A stretch of 61,405 nucleotides of DNA, taken from a virus. Below the pieces are notes generated by a model, which saw only the letters and a list, made by a program, of their open reading frames with translations, was not told the DNA's origin and ran no database searches. Made by a program: the position numbers and the translations under genes. Positions 23,075-31,118 of this stretch are shown piece by piece (position 1 is the stretch's first letter; every line of letters begins with the position of its first letter). The stretch is from positions 1 through 61,405 of IMG/VR virus record IMGVR_UViG_3300042868_005269; one strand, given 5' to 3'.

Positions 23075-23390
23075 CAAGAAGCAGCACAACTTCATGGCGG
23101 CGGTGGCCAACAACCCATCGTTTGCCAAGAAAACAGGCGTCCCACAGTCCGTGGGCAAAGAATTCTCCAACGCGGACAAGAGCCGCAAATTCAAAGAAGG
23201 TGGCGATATGGCAACGAAAATGAACCCTGCTTTCAAAGCAATGATCGAGAAGAAAAAGGCAGGCGCTAAACCCGCAGGCAAGATGATGGAGCCAAAGGGC
23301 AAGCCGTTTGCCAAGGGCGGCGGCATCGAGTCCAAGGGTAAGACCAAGGGCAAGATGATCACCATGAAGTCCGGCGGCAAGACCTGCTAA
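23061..23390 (+). CDS. Lys/Gly-rich virion-type protein, 109 aa
   Basis: Starts with GTG at 23061 inside the previous gene. The N-terminus VSKKQHNFMAAVANNPSFAK, then GVPQSVGKEFSNADKSRKF, is a conserved phage segment recalling DUF3008-type proteins. The rest is a Lys/Gly/Met-rich tail (GGGIESKGKTKGKMITMKSG). It is probably a basic DNA-associated structural protein. Function not established. Confidence 0.7.
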   Translation: MPSVSKKQHNFMAAVANNPSFAKKTGVPQSVGKEFSNADKSRKFKEGGDMATKMNPAFKAMIEKKKAGAKPAGKMMEPKGKPFAKGGGIESKGKTKGKMITMKSGGKTC

Positions 23391-23399
23391 GGAGCTACC

Positions 23400-23585
23400 A
23401 TGAGCCCCGCTGAAAAAGAAGCCCGCCAGATGATGGCGGACAAAAAGGCTGCTGAAGCGGCCGAAAAAGCCTACAACGCTGCCAGCACCACGTCTCCCAA
23501 GCCTGCGGACAAAAAAGCCAAAGGCGGTGTTACGCGTGCGGATGGCTGCGTGACCAAGGGCCACACAAAAGGTAGGATGGTTTAA
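23400..23585 (+). CDS. Small basic protein with shared C-terminal tag, 61 aa
   Basis: Lys/Ala-rich helix followed by the C-terminal GGVTRADGCVTKGHTKG and a final RMV. The same peptide ends the next protein (23588-23866). AAGGAGCTACC precedes the ATG. Likely a virion component, role unknown. Confidence 0.68.
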   Translation: MSPAEKEARQMMADKKAAEAAEKAYNAASTTSPKPADKKAKGGVTRADGCVTKGHTKGRMV

Positions 23586-23587
23586 TC

Positions 23588-23866
23588 ATGAAATTCTCTG
23601 ACATTTCCCCTCTGGCAGGCATGGTTACGGGCGAAGGCGCGATGGGTAAGCTCATTGGCAAAGGTCTTGGCGGTGTGCTGCCTGCGGCAATTGCGCGCCG
23701 GGCACAAAAAGACGCCGCTGAAGAAGAGCGCCAAAAAGCGATTGCCGCTTCCGCGCAAGGCCAGCCGATGAAAAAAGGCGGCAAGGCCAAAGGCCATGCC
23801 AAGGGCGGCGTGACCCGCGCAGACGGTTGTGTGACCAAGGGTCACACAAAAGGAAAGATGGTCTGA
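23588..23866 (+). CDS. Small basic protein with the same C-terminal tag, 92 aa
   Basis: The N-terminal half is Gly/Ala-rich and slightly hydrophobic (MGKLIGKGLGGVLPAAIARR), then comes a charged helix, a Lys/Gly linker and the tag GGVTRADGCVTKGHTKG with final KMV. It shares nothing else with its neighbour. Possibly a minor virion protein contacting DNA or membrane. Confidence 0.68.
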   Translation: MKFSDISPLAGMVTGEGAMGKLIGKGLGGVLPAAIARRAQKDAAEEERQKAIAASAQGQPMKKGGKAKGHAKGGVTRADGCVTKGHTKGKMV

Positions 23867-23867
23867 C

Positions 23868-24143
23868 ATGATGGCCAGTCGCGGCATGGGGGACATCGCC
23901 CCCTCCAAAATGCCCAAAGGCGTGAAAAAAGCACGCCGGGATGACACCGACTTCACGCAGTACGCTGAAGGCGGCAAAGTCAATGCGGCTGGCAATTACA
24001 CCAAGCCCAGTTTGCGCAAGCGGATTGTGAGCCAAGTCAAGTCGGCCGCAACGCAAGGCACAGGGGCAGGTCAGTGGTCAGCCCGAAAAGCACAGCTTGT
24101 GGCCAAAAAGTACAAGGCCGCTGGCGGCGGGTACCGAGACTGA
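23868..24143 (+). CDS. Conserved basic phage protein, 91 aa
   Basis: Contains GGKVNAAGNYTKPSLRKRIV and TGAGQWSARKAQLVAKKYKA, ending AAGGGYRD. This end segment recurs widely in tailed phage genomes near the head genes. Highly basic, probably nucleic-acid contacting; function unknown. Confidence 0.72.
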   Translation: MMASRGMGDIAPSKMPKGVKKARRDDTDFTQYAEGGKVNAAGNYTKPSLRKRIVSQVKSAATQGTGAGQWSARKAQLVAKKYKAAGGGYRD

Positions 24144-24144
24144 C

Positions 24145-24378
24145 ATGAAGGCTCCCCAGCAATCCCTCAAAGACTGGGGCGACCAGAAGTGGCGCACCAA
24201 GAGTGGAAAGCCGTCTTCAAAAACAGGTGAGCGCTATTTGCCGGAGAAGGCGATAAAATCGCTCAGCCCCGCAGAGTATGCAGCGACCACAAAAGCCAAG
24301 CGTGCTGGTAAGGCGGCGGGCAAACAGTTTGTGGCCCAGCCCAAGACCATCGCAAAGAAAACAGCAGGGTTCAGATAA
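24145..24378 (+). CDS. DUF5872-like basic protein, 77 aa
   Basis: Reads DWGDQKWRTKSGKPSSKTGE, RYLPEKAIKSLSPAEYAATT, KAKRAGKAAGKQF. This resembles the DUF5872 pattern seen in phage structural regions. The ATG at 24145 follows the previous stop by one base; the stop overlaps the next ATG as TAATG. Role unknown. Confidence 0.7.
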   Translation: MKAPQQSLKDWGDQKWRTKSGKPSSKTGERYLPEKAIKSLSPAEYAATTKAKRAGKAAGKQFVAQPKTIAKKTAGFR

Positions 24379-25076
24379 TGGCAACTTCAGGGCTCTCCAA
24401 TTTCAACCTCGATTTGACTGAAATCGTTGAGGAAGCGTTCGAGCGCGTGGGCGGGGAGATGCGTACGGGCTATGACCTGCGCACGGCCCGCCGTTCGATG
24501 AACTTGATGTTTGCCGATTGGGCCAACCGTGGCCTGAACATGTTCACCTACGAGCAGGGTTCGATCGTGCTGGTGCCGGGCACGGCTACCTACAACTTGC
24601 CAGAAGATACCGTAGACCTGCTGGAGCACGTCATTCGCACGGGCGCTGGCAGTGCTTCAACACAGGCAGACCTGACCATTACCCGGATCAGCGTCTCTAC
24701 TTACGCCACGATTCCCAACAAGCTGCAGCAAGCCCGGCCCATTCAAGTCTGGATTGAGCGTTTGAACACACCTCGTTTCACCGTTTGGCCCGTGCCAGAC
24801 AACACCCAGACCTACACGTTTGTGTACTGGCGCTTGCGCCGCATCCAGAATGCGGGTGATGGTGTCAACACGATGGACATGCCGTTCCGCTTCTTGCCCT
24901 GCATGGTTGCAGGCTTGGCCTATTACTTGGCCCTGAAGGTGCCCGGTGGCACAGAACGCCTTGGCGTTTTGAAGCAGCAGTACGACGAAGCTTGGGACCT
25001 CGCCTCCAGCGAAGACCGTGAGAAGGCTGCAGTACGCTTTGTACCGCGCCGTCAATACATTGGAAGCGGGACCTAA
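24378..25076 (+). CDS. Head-tail adaptor-like protein, 232 aa
   Basis: Probable connector or tail accessory protein. The helical N-terminus (LDLTEIVEEAFERVGGEMRT, ARRSMNLMFADWANRGLN) followed by a beta region (YNLPEDTVDLLEHVI) and C-terminal helix (YYLALKVPGGTERL) fits adaptor families such as P22 gp4-like proteins. A second protein of the same general plan lies at 25855-26511. The assignment is by fold pattern and position. Confidence 0.68.
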   Translation: MATSGLSNFNLDLTEIVEEAFERVGGEMRTGYDLRTARRSMNLMFADWANRGLNMFTYEQGSIVLVPGTATYNLPEDTVDLLEHVIRTGAGSASTQADLTITRISVSTYATIPNKLQQARPIQVWIERLNTPRFTVWPVPDNTQTYTFVYWRLRRIQNAGDGVNTMDMPFRFLPCMVAGLAYYLALKVPGGTERLGVLKQQYDEAWDLASSEDREKAAVRFVPRRQYIGSGT

Positions 25077-25466
25077 ATGGGCAATCGGTTTGCCAGCGCC
25101 AAGAACTCGATCGCCCAGTGCGATCGTTGTGGTTTCCGTTTCAAGCTCACAGAGCTGCGCAAGGAAATCATCAAGACCAAGACCTACAATCTCTTGGTCT
25201 GCGATTCGTGCTGGGACCCCGATCAACCGCAGCTGCAACTGGGCATGTACCCTGTGGACGACCCACAAGCAGTGCGCAACCCCCGCAGAGACACAACGTA
25301 TGTGACGGCCGGGCCCAACGTGGCAGGCTTCCCAACAGGCGGCAGCCGGGACATTCAGTGGGGGTGGAACCCTGTTGGTGGCTCGAAGTTTTTTGACGAC
25401 GCATTGACCCCCAACTATTTGGTGTTGACTACCGCAGTCGGCCAAGTGACAATCTCAACATCTTAA
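25077..25466 (+). CDS. Zinc-ribbon protein in the tail-adaptor region, 129 aa
   Basis: An N-terminal zinc ribbon of two CxxC pairs: QCDRCGFRF and VCDSCWDPD, about 25 residues apart. Then follow PQLQLGMYPVDDPQAVRNPR and a beta-rich C-terminus. A conserved protein of this type occurs between the two adaptor genes in related uncultured phages. It may be a structural zinc protein of the neck; no nuclease residues are seen. Confidence 0.72.
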   Translation: MGNRFASAKNSIAQCDRCGFRFKLTELRKEIIKTKTYNLLVCDSCWDPDQPQLQLGMYPVDDPQAVRNPRRDTTYVTAGPNVAGFPTGGSRDIQWGWNPVGGSKFFDDALTPNYLVLTTAVGQVTISTS

Positions 25467-25476
25467 GGAGTTCATC

Positions 25477-25641
25477 ATGGACGCAAAGAAAGCAGTTCGC
25501 AAACACGAAGCCAACATGCACCCCGGCAAAAAGCCTACCAAGCTGCGTGCTGGCGGCAAAACCAACAGCGACATGCTGAAGATGGGGCGTGGTTTGGCCA
25601 AGGTTGCCAATCAAAAATCCCCCGGCCGTAAAGGAGCCTGA
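25477..25641 (+). CDS. Small basic protein, 54 aa
   Basis: Hand-translated frame: MDAKKAVRKHEANMHPGKKP, TKLRAGGKTNSDMLKMGRGL, AKVANQKSPGRKGA. It is strongly basic and fits the surrounding set of small Lys/Gly-rich virion proteins. AAGGAGTTCATC precedes the ATG. Confidence 0.65.
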   Translation: MDAKKAVRKHEANMHPGKKPTKLRAGGKTNSDMLKMGRGLAKVANQKSPGRKGA

Positions 25642-25642
25642 T

Positions 25643-25846
25643 ATGGCTGCGTACAACCAACCAAAACCTGCAGCCACAAACGCCGTGTTGCCCAACACGG
25701 ACAACAAGAAGTACATGCGCGACATGAACGTCTCTGTGGGCACCAACCACAGCAACGACTATCCGGGCGTCAAGACCTCAGGTATCAAGATTCGCGGTAC
25801 TGGCTGCGCCACGAAAGGCGTCATGGCCCGTGGCCCAATGGCGTGA
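25643..25846 (+). CDS. Small virion-type protein, 67 aa
   Basis: Reads MAAYNQPKPAATNAVLP, a middle MNVSVGTNHSNDYPGVKTSG, and a C-terminal IRGTGCATKGVMARGPMA. The GC-x-TKG end recalls the tag of the two proteins at 23.4-23.9 kb. AAAGGAGCCTGAT precedes the ATG; the longer frame to 25589 is not preferred. Confidence 0.68.
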   Translation: MAAYNQPKPAATNAVLPNTDNKKYMRDMNVSVGTNHSNDYPGVKTSGIKIRGTGCATKGVMARGPMA

Positions 25847-25854
25847 GGTAAGGC

Positions 25855-26511
25855 ATGAACTACACCCAGTTGACCGCTGCTATCTGCGACTACACGCAGA
25901 ACTTTGAGCAGGAGTTTGTTGCAAACATCCCGGTGTTCGTGCAGCAGGCCGAGCAGCGCATCTATAACACGGTGCAGTTCCCCTCGCTTCGCAGCAACGT
26001 GACGGGTATAACTTCGGCCAGCAACAAGTACCTGTCCTGCCCCGGAGACTTCTTGGCTACGTACTCTATGGCGGTGATAGACGCCAGCGGCAACTACGAG
26101 TATTTGTTGAACAAGGACGTGAACTTTATTCGGCAAGCGTACCCCAACCCGACAAGCACGGGGATTCCCAAGTACTACGCCATCTTTGGTCCTGCCACGG
26201 CGGATTCCAAAGAGCTGACGTTCATTCTTGGCCCGACACCGGATGCGGCCTACTCGGTTGAGCTGCACTATTACTACTACCCAGAGTCGATCGTGACCGC
26301 CAGTACCACTTGGCTGGGCGACAACTTTGATACGGTGCTGCTGTACGGCACACTTGTTGAGGCGGTTACATTCATGAAGGGCGAGGCCGACATGGTTGCT
26401 TTGTACGACGGTAAGTACAAAGAAGCGCTTGCACTGGCCAAACGTCTGGGCGACGGGCTTGAGCGTCAGGACGCATACCGGTCCGGGCAGTTCCGACAGG
26501 CGGTGACTTGA
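25855..26511 (+). CDS. Second tail adaptor-like protein, 218 aa
   Basis: Helical N-terminus (YTQLTAAICDYTQNFEQEFV, FVQQAEQRIYNTVQFPSLRS), beta centre and C-terminal helix (YKEALALAKRLGDGLERQDA), as in phage adaptor proteins linking portal and tail. It probably stacks below the first adaptor. No catalytic motif. Confidence 0.7.
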   Translation: MNYTQLTAAICDYTQNFEQEFVANIPVFVQQAEQRIYNTVQFPSLRSNVTGITSASNKYLSCPGDFLATYSMAVIDASGNYEYLLNKDVNFIRQAYPNPTSTGIPKYYAIFGPATADSKELTFILGPTPDAAYSVELHYYYYPESIVTASTTWLGDNFDTVLLYGTLVEAVTFMKGEADMVALYDGKYKEALALAKRLGDGLERQDAYRSGQFRQAVT

Positions 26512-26512
26512 T

Positions 26513-26929
26513 ATGGCTTTTGACCAAACACTCACCACCAGCTTCAAGCAGGACATGCTGAATGGGGCTCAGAATCTGGCCACGGATACGTTAAAAATTG
26601 CGCTGTATACGGCCAATGCGTCGTTGGATGCCGCCACGACGGCGTACTCCACAACCAATGAAGTTGTGGGCACGGGCTACGTGGCAGGGGGCAACACCCT
26701 CACAGGCGTGACAATCCTTACCTCGGACACCACGGTGTACGTTGACTTCAACAACACCGCATGGGCCCCAGCCAGCTTTACAGCCCGGGGGGCACTCATT
26801 TACAATGCCAGCAAGAGCAACAAAGCGATTGCGGTGTTGGACTTTGGCGCGGATAAAACCGCAACCACAACTTTCACTGTGCAGATGCCCGCAAACACGG
26901 CAACTTCAGCACTTATTCGCATCGCGTAA
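26513..26929 (+). CDS. Conserved virion protein, 138 aa
   Basis: Beta-rich protein of a type common in phages of water bacteria: TTSFKQDMLNGAQNLATDTL, KIALYTANASLDAATTAYST, FTARGALIYNASKSNKAIAV. It may be a tail or capsid decoration protein. It starts one base after the previous stop. Confidence 0.7.
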   Translation: MAFDQTLTTSFKQDMLNGAQNLATDTLKIALYTANASLDAATTAYSTTNEVVGTGYVAGGNTLTGVTILTSDTTVYVDFNNTAWAPASFTARGALIYNASKSNKAIAVLDFGADKTATTTFTVQMPANTATSALIRIA

Positions 26930-26939
26930 GGAGCAAACC

Positions 26940-27518
26940 ATGTCTCTCGAAAAAGTCAAAACTTCTGATGGCATGTCCAGTGGCTTGATCGCTGGCACCC
27001 GCTCTGGCGAAGACGCCTTGGCTCTTGGCTACTTCACCATTCAGTGCTTCGACAAAGACGGCAAGCTGAAATGGGAAGATTCCAACCACAACCTCGTGGT
27101 CAACCAAGGCTTGCAGTACATGTGCGGCACAGCCCTGACAAGCGTGACGCAGATTACCACTTGGTTTATCGGCCTGTACGGTGCTGGCGCTTCCAACACC
27201 CCAGCTGCTGGCGACACAATGGCTTCTCACGCTGGCTGGACTGAGGTTGTGCCTTACAGCAACGCCACACGCCCTGCCTGCACGTTTGCCACCGCAACCA
27301 CCGCCAACCCCTCGGTTGCCACCAACTCAGCTTCTGTGGCAGCGTTCAACATCAACGCCACGGCCACTGTGGGCGGCGCGTTCCTTGTGAGCAACAGCAC
27401 CAAGTCTGGCTCGACCGGTACTCTGTTCTCCGCAGCTGATTTCTCGGCTCCCGGCGACCGCGCAGTGGCCTCTGGCGACACCTTGAACGTGACCTACACG
27501 CTCAGCTTGGCCGGTTGA
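26940..27518 (+). CDS. Virion protein, 192 aa
   Basis: The N-terminus has a short helix, then GYFTIQCFDKDGKLKWEDSN and a NLVVNQGLQYMCG segment seen in phage structural proteins, followed by Thr/Ala-rich beta sequence. AAGGAGCAAACC precedes the ATG at 26940. A strong terminator follows the gene. Role within the virion unknown. Confidence 0.7.
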   Translation: MSLEKVKTSDGMSSGLIAGTRSGEDALALGYFTIQCFDKDGKLKWEDSNHNLVVNQGLQYMCGTALTSVTQITTWFIGLYGAGASNTPAAGDTMASHAGWTEVVPYSNATRPACTFATATTANPSVATNSASVAAFNINATATVGGAFLVSNSTKSGSTGTLFSAADFSAPGDRAVASGDTLNVTYTLSLAG

Positions 27519-27543
27519 TACCCAGTCCCCCTTGGGCTAAACT

Positions 27544-27570
27544 ACACCTGCCCTCGCGCAGGTGTTTTTC
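27544..27570 (+). terminator. Strong Rho-independent terminator
   Basis: ACACCTGC and GCAGGTGT form an 8-base stem with a 6-base loop, followed by TTTTCTTT. It separates the small virion-protein cluster from the fibre genes; the next gene's ribosome binding site lies only a few bases after it. Confidence 0.88.
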
Positions 27571-27582
27571 TTTGGAGTGACC

Positions 27583-27765
27583 ATGAAAATCGACTTTGAA
27601 TACGAAACCGAATACGGCAAGTTTGGTGATGCCTTGTGGTTTCCTGATGATGAGCCACTGCCCAGCGAGGCAGAAATTGAGGCCATGAAGCAACAGCGTC
27701 TGGACAATTGGCTTGCGATTGTCACGCCGCAGCCTGAGCCCGTTGAAGAAATCCCACAGGAGTAA
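27583..27765 (+). CDS. Small acidic protein before the fibre gene, 60 aa
   Basis: Reads MKIDFEYETEYGKFGDALWF, PDDEPLPSEAEIEAMKQQRL, with a Pro/Glu-rich end. It could be a fibre chaperone or attachment piece given its place, but no family is recognised. TTTGGAGTGACC precedes the ATG. Confidence 0.65.
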   Translation: MKIDFEYETEYGKFGDALWFPDDEPLPSEAEIEAMKQQRLDNWLAIVTPQPEPVEEIPQE

Positions 27766-27768
27766 CGC

Positions 27769-30700
27769 ATGGCAATTTCATTTGTTGCTGCTGGTGCTGT
27801 AGCCACGGGCACTAACCCGACCGTTGCTGTTCCAACCGGGTATGCTACGGACGATTTTTTAGTTCTTGCGGTAGCGGCAAATGCGGCTGTAACTACGCCA
27901 GCGGGGTGGACTTTAATTGGTTCTCAAATCACAACGCCCCGAATTTACTTGTATCGTAAATTTGCGACATCTTCAGAGTCAAGCGTAACTGTCACTGTTG
28001 CTTCAACTACAGCGGTGGGTGTCATGTTGGCTTACCGTGGGGTAAATACAACCGATACTATCTCAACAGGCAGAACGGCAACTTCCACAACAATTGCCAC
28101 AAACACATTAACTACAACATACGCCAACGAATATGTAGTTAGCGCGTATGCGATGACAATTGGTGCAGCAACATGGACTGCCCCAGCTTCAACAACCAGC
28201 CGTGTAGATTCAGCGAGTACTGCTGCTCTTGACGGTCTTCTTATTGTTGACGAACTACAGGCCGCAGCAGGCGTATCCACAGCCCGAACCGCAACAAGCT
28301 CAGTGTCTAAAGCACTGGGTGCTATTTCTTTTTCCATCTACACAAGTGATCGCTATTGGGTAGGCGGTTCTGGTACATGGAACACAACTTCCACAACCAA
28401 CTGGTCTTTCTCATCGGGCGGCGCAAGTGGCGCGCCCCGTCCAACAGCGCGGGACAATGTAGTGTTTGACCAAGCAGGCACTTACACCGTCACCCGTACC
28501 GGCGCTTTGACTTGTTTGGACTTCACAGTATCAGCAGGTACGGTAACATTTAGCAGCACAGGAACACTTGCTATTAGTGGGTCTTTGACATTACTGGCTG
28601 GAACTGTATGGAGCGCCACAGGAGCCAACACGTTCAACTCTACGTCTACAGGTAGAACGATTACCACTAACGGTGTGACAATAACCGGAGCCATTACATT
28701 TAACGGCGTTGGTGGTGGCTGGACATTAGGTAGTGCATTAACCACATCAGGCGCGTTTAGTCTTACAAACGGGACTTTTGATACTTCTGTTAGTAATTAC
28801 GCAGTCACAGCAGTGGGTACGCATAATACTGCTACTGGCGCAACATTAAATCTTAATGGCTCAACATACACGCAGTCCGCAGCGGCTTCTTATTGGACGG
28901 TTGACTCCGGTGCAATCATAAACGCTGGGACATCAACTATAAGCTTCCCAAACGGTTGCATTTTATTTCGAGGGGGAGGTAAAACTTATAATAATATAAC
29001 AGTAACTGGATATATAAACATTACTGATGGCTCCAATACAATCGGGGATTTGACTTATACATTCAGCGGTGGTGGTGTTATTGCCATTGGTGGGAATACC
29101 ACCATTACAACATTAGTCGCATCGGGTACAAGCTTAACATCAAGAATTCAGATACAAGGAAATATCTTCTATTTTGCCGGTGGCTTTGGTTATAGGTCAA
29201 GCACACCTCGCACATTAACTGTTGGCACATGGGTCACAAAACAGTATATTGATTTTCGTGACATTACAGCGGCTGGAGCATCTGCTCCGTGGTCAGGAAC
29301 AAGTTTTGGTGACTGTGGCGGCAACAGTAACATAACATTTCCTGCGCCCAAAACAGTGTATTGGAACCTTGCTGGAGCCAATAACTCAAGTGCAAATGGA
29401 TGGGCGGCAACCAGCGGTGGGTCGCCTGCAACTTCCAATTATCCTTTGGCGCAAGACACGGCAGTTATTGATAACAGTAGTGCTGGAAGCTCAATAGATA
29501 TGGTCGGTAATATAGGAAGTATTTCAACTTCATCAAGAACAAGCGCCATTACGTTAATACTTCGCAGTACCCTGTATGGTAATTTAACCACTGGGTCTGG
29601 TATTACATATTCCTACGTTGGCGGCGTTGGTTTTATCATTGCGGGTAATTCACCACAAACAATTTCATTAAATGGAAAAAATATAGAGGCCCCTCTTACT
29701 TTGGTTTCAACAAGCACGGTAACGCTTCAAGACGCTTTTACATCAAATTACGGAATAACAGTTGTACAAGGTACTTTTGATGCCAACAACTTTTCGGTTA
29801 CGGCAACTGTTTTGAATACTTCGATTCCGTTGACAAGAACGGTTGCTTTCGGTTCTGGCACATGGACGCTATCATCTAATGGAGTCGTAGTTAACGCAAA
29901 TGGGAGTTTATTGACCGTTACTGGTAGCGGTACAATCAGCCTAACAAGTGCATCTGCCAAAAGCTTTCTTGGCAACGGATTGACCTATTACAACATCAAC
30001 CAAGGCGGCGCAGGTGCTTTGACCATTATTGGATCAAACACTTTTAACGACATCACCAACACCTACAACGCTACTGGCGCAACCTCTATTCTTTTTCAGG
30101 CTGGCACAACAAGCACGTTTACCAATTGGAATGCAAGCGGCGCGTCTGGGCGACTCTTGACAATAGGCTCCTCAACAGCGGCATCCCACACGCTGTCCAA
30201 AGCATCTGGCACGGTAAATGCTGATTTCTTGTCGATTAGTCGTTCAAATGCTACTGGCGGCGCTACTTGGAACGCAGCCAACTCAACAGACGGCGGCAAC
30301 AACACGGGTTGGCTTTTTGGCGTCACTTATGCCAGCGCCTTCTCCGACACAGCAACAGGGTCGGACACGTTCTCCGCAGCCTTTGCGTTCTTAGGCAGCA
30401 TTGCTGAGACAGCCACCGCAACGGACGCAATCGACACAATCGCCACGCTGAACTCAGCAACGGACGAAACAGCGACCGGAACTGACGAAATCACGCCTAC
30501 GTACCTTGCGTACCCTGCTGTGAACGAGACTGCAAACGCTACGGATAGTGTGTTTGGCAACTTCGCATACATGGTTTTCACCGCCGAAACTGCGGCGGCC
30601 ACAGATGAAATGGCGGGGGGCAATGGGTTATTTGCGCAGTTGTCCGAGGCGGTAACCGCCAGCGACAGCAATGTCGCACTTATGGTGCTGGCATGCCAAA

Positions 30701-31110
30701 TCGGGGAGACCGCCACGGCCACGGACGCCGTGCGGCGCGTCACGATCTTTGTTGGGGCAATCGCGGAACTGGCCACGGGAACGGATGCGGTGCGTGCGCT
30801 TGTCCGCTTTACGGCTCGAATCCTTGAGACCACAACCGCCACGGATGTGACGTTGGTAGCTCCTTCGGTGTACCGCGCACGGGTTGCTGAAGCCGCAACC
30901 GCGCTGGAGGCGCTGTTCCCCTCAGGCGTTTTCAACGTCCAGTTTGTAGACTCTGCCACAGCCCTTGACGCAGTGGTTGGTGCGTACCTGTGGAACCCCA
31001 TTGATGACAACCAGACTGCAAACTGGCAAAATGTCAACAACAGCCAATCCCCAACGTGGACTGATGTAAACAACAGTCAAACTCCGGGGTGGACCCCCGT
31101 TATTCCGTAA
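27769..31110 (+). CDS. Large fibre-like receptor-binding protein with C-terminal repeats, 1113 aa
   Basis: Thr/Ser/Gly-rich beta protein, probably a tail fibre or adhesin outside the virion. Residues 1-190 form a beta-sandwich-like head (VPTGYATDDFLVLAVAANAA). Residues about 195-850 are repeated beta-solenoid-like segments with two WVGGSGTWNTTSTTNW / WNLAGANNSSANGWAA units. Residues about 858-1085 hold eleven repeats of the form (A/D/N/G)ET(A/T)TATDAV separated by about 20 residues. The end reads NWQNVNNSQSPTWTDVNNSQ. The DNA from about 28.9 to 29.8 kb is clearly richer in A and T than its surroundings, suggesting an exchanged host-range module. AGGAGTAACGC precedes the ATG. Confidence 0.78.
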   Translation: MAISFVAAGAVATGTNPTVAVPTGYATDDFLVLAVAANAAVTTPAGWTLIGSQITTPRIYLYRKFATSSESSVTVTVASTTAVGVMLAYRGVNTTDTISTGRTATSTTIATNTLTTTYANEYVVSAYAMTIGAATWTAPASTTSRVDSASTAALDGLLIVDELQAAAGVSTARTATSSVSKALGAISFSIYTSDRYWVGGSGTWNTTSTTNWSFSSGGASGAPRPTARDNVVFDQAGTYTVTRTGALTCLDFTVSAGTVTFSSTGTLAISGSLTLLAGTVWSATGANTFNSTSTGRTITTNGVTITGAITFNGVGGGWTLGSALTTSGAFSLTNGTFDTSVSNYAVTAVGTHNTATGATLNLNGSTYTQSAAASYWTVDSGAIINAGTSTISFPNGCILFRGGGKTYNNITVTGYINITDGSNTIGDLTYTFSGGGVIAIGGNTTITTLVASGTSLTSRIQIQGNIFYFAGGFGYRSSTPRTLTVGTWVTKQYIDFRDITAAGASAPWSGTSFGDCGGNSNITFPAPKTVYWNLAGANNSSANGWAATSGGSPATSNYPLAQDTAVIDNSSAGSSIDMVGNIGSISTSSRTSAITLILRSTLYGNLTTGSGITYSYVGGVGFIIAGNSPQTISLNGKNIEAPLTLVSTSTVTLQDAFTSNYGITVVQGTFDANNFSVTATVLNTSIPLTRTVAFGSGTWTLSSNGVVVNANGSLLTVTGSGTISLTSASAKSFLGNGLTYYNINQGGAGALTIIGSNTFNDITNTYNATGATSILFQAGTTSTFTNWNASGASGRLLTIGSSTAASHTLSKASGTVNADFLSISRSNATGGATWNAANSTDGGNNTGWLFGVTYASAFSDTATGSDTFSAAFAFLGSIAETATATDAIDTIATLNSATDETATGTDEITPTYLAYPAVNETANATDSVFGNFAYMVFTAETAAATDEMAGGNGLFAQLSEAVTASDSNVALMVLACQIGETATATDAVRRVTIFVGAIAELATGTDAVRALVRFTARILETTTATDVTLVAPSVYRARVAEAATALEALFPSGVFNVQFVDSATALDAVVGAYLWNPIDDNQTANWQNVNNSQSPTWTDVNNSQTPGWTPVIP

Positions 31111-31118
31111 GGACTTCT

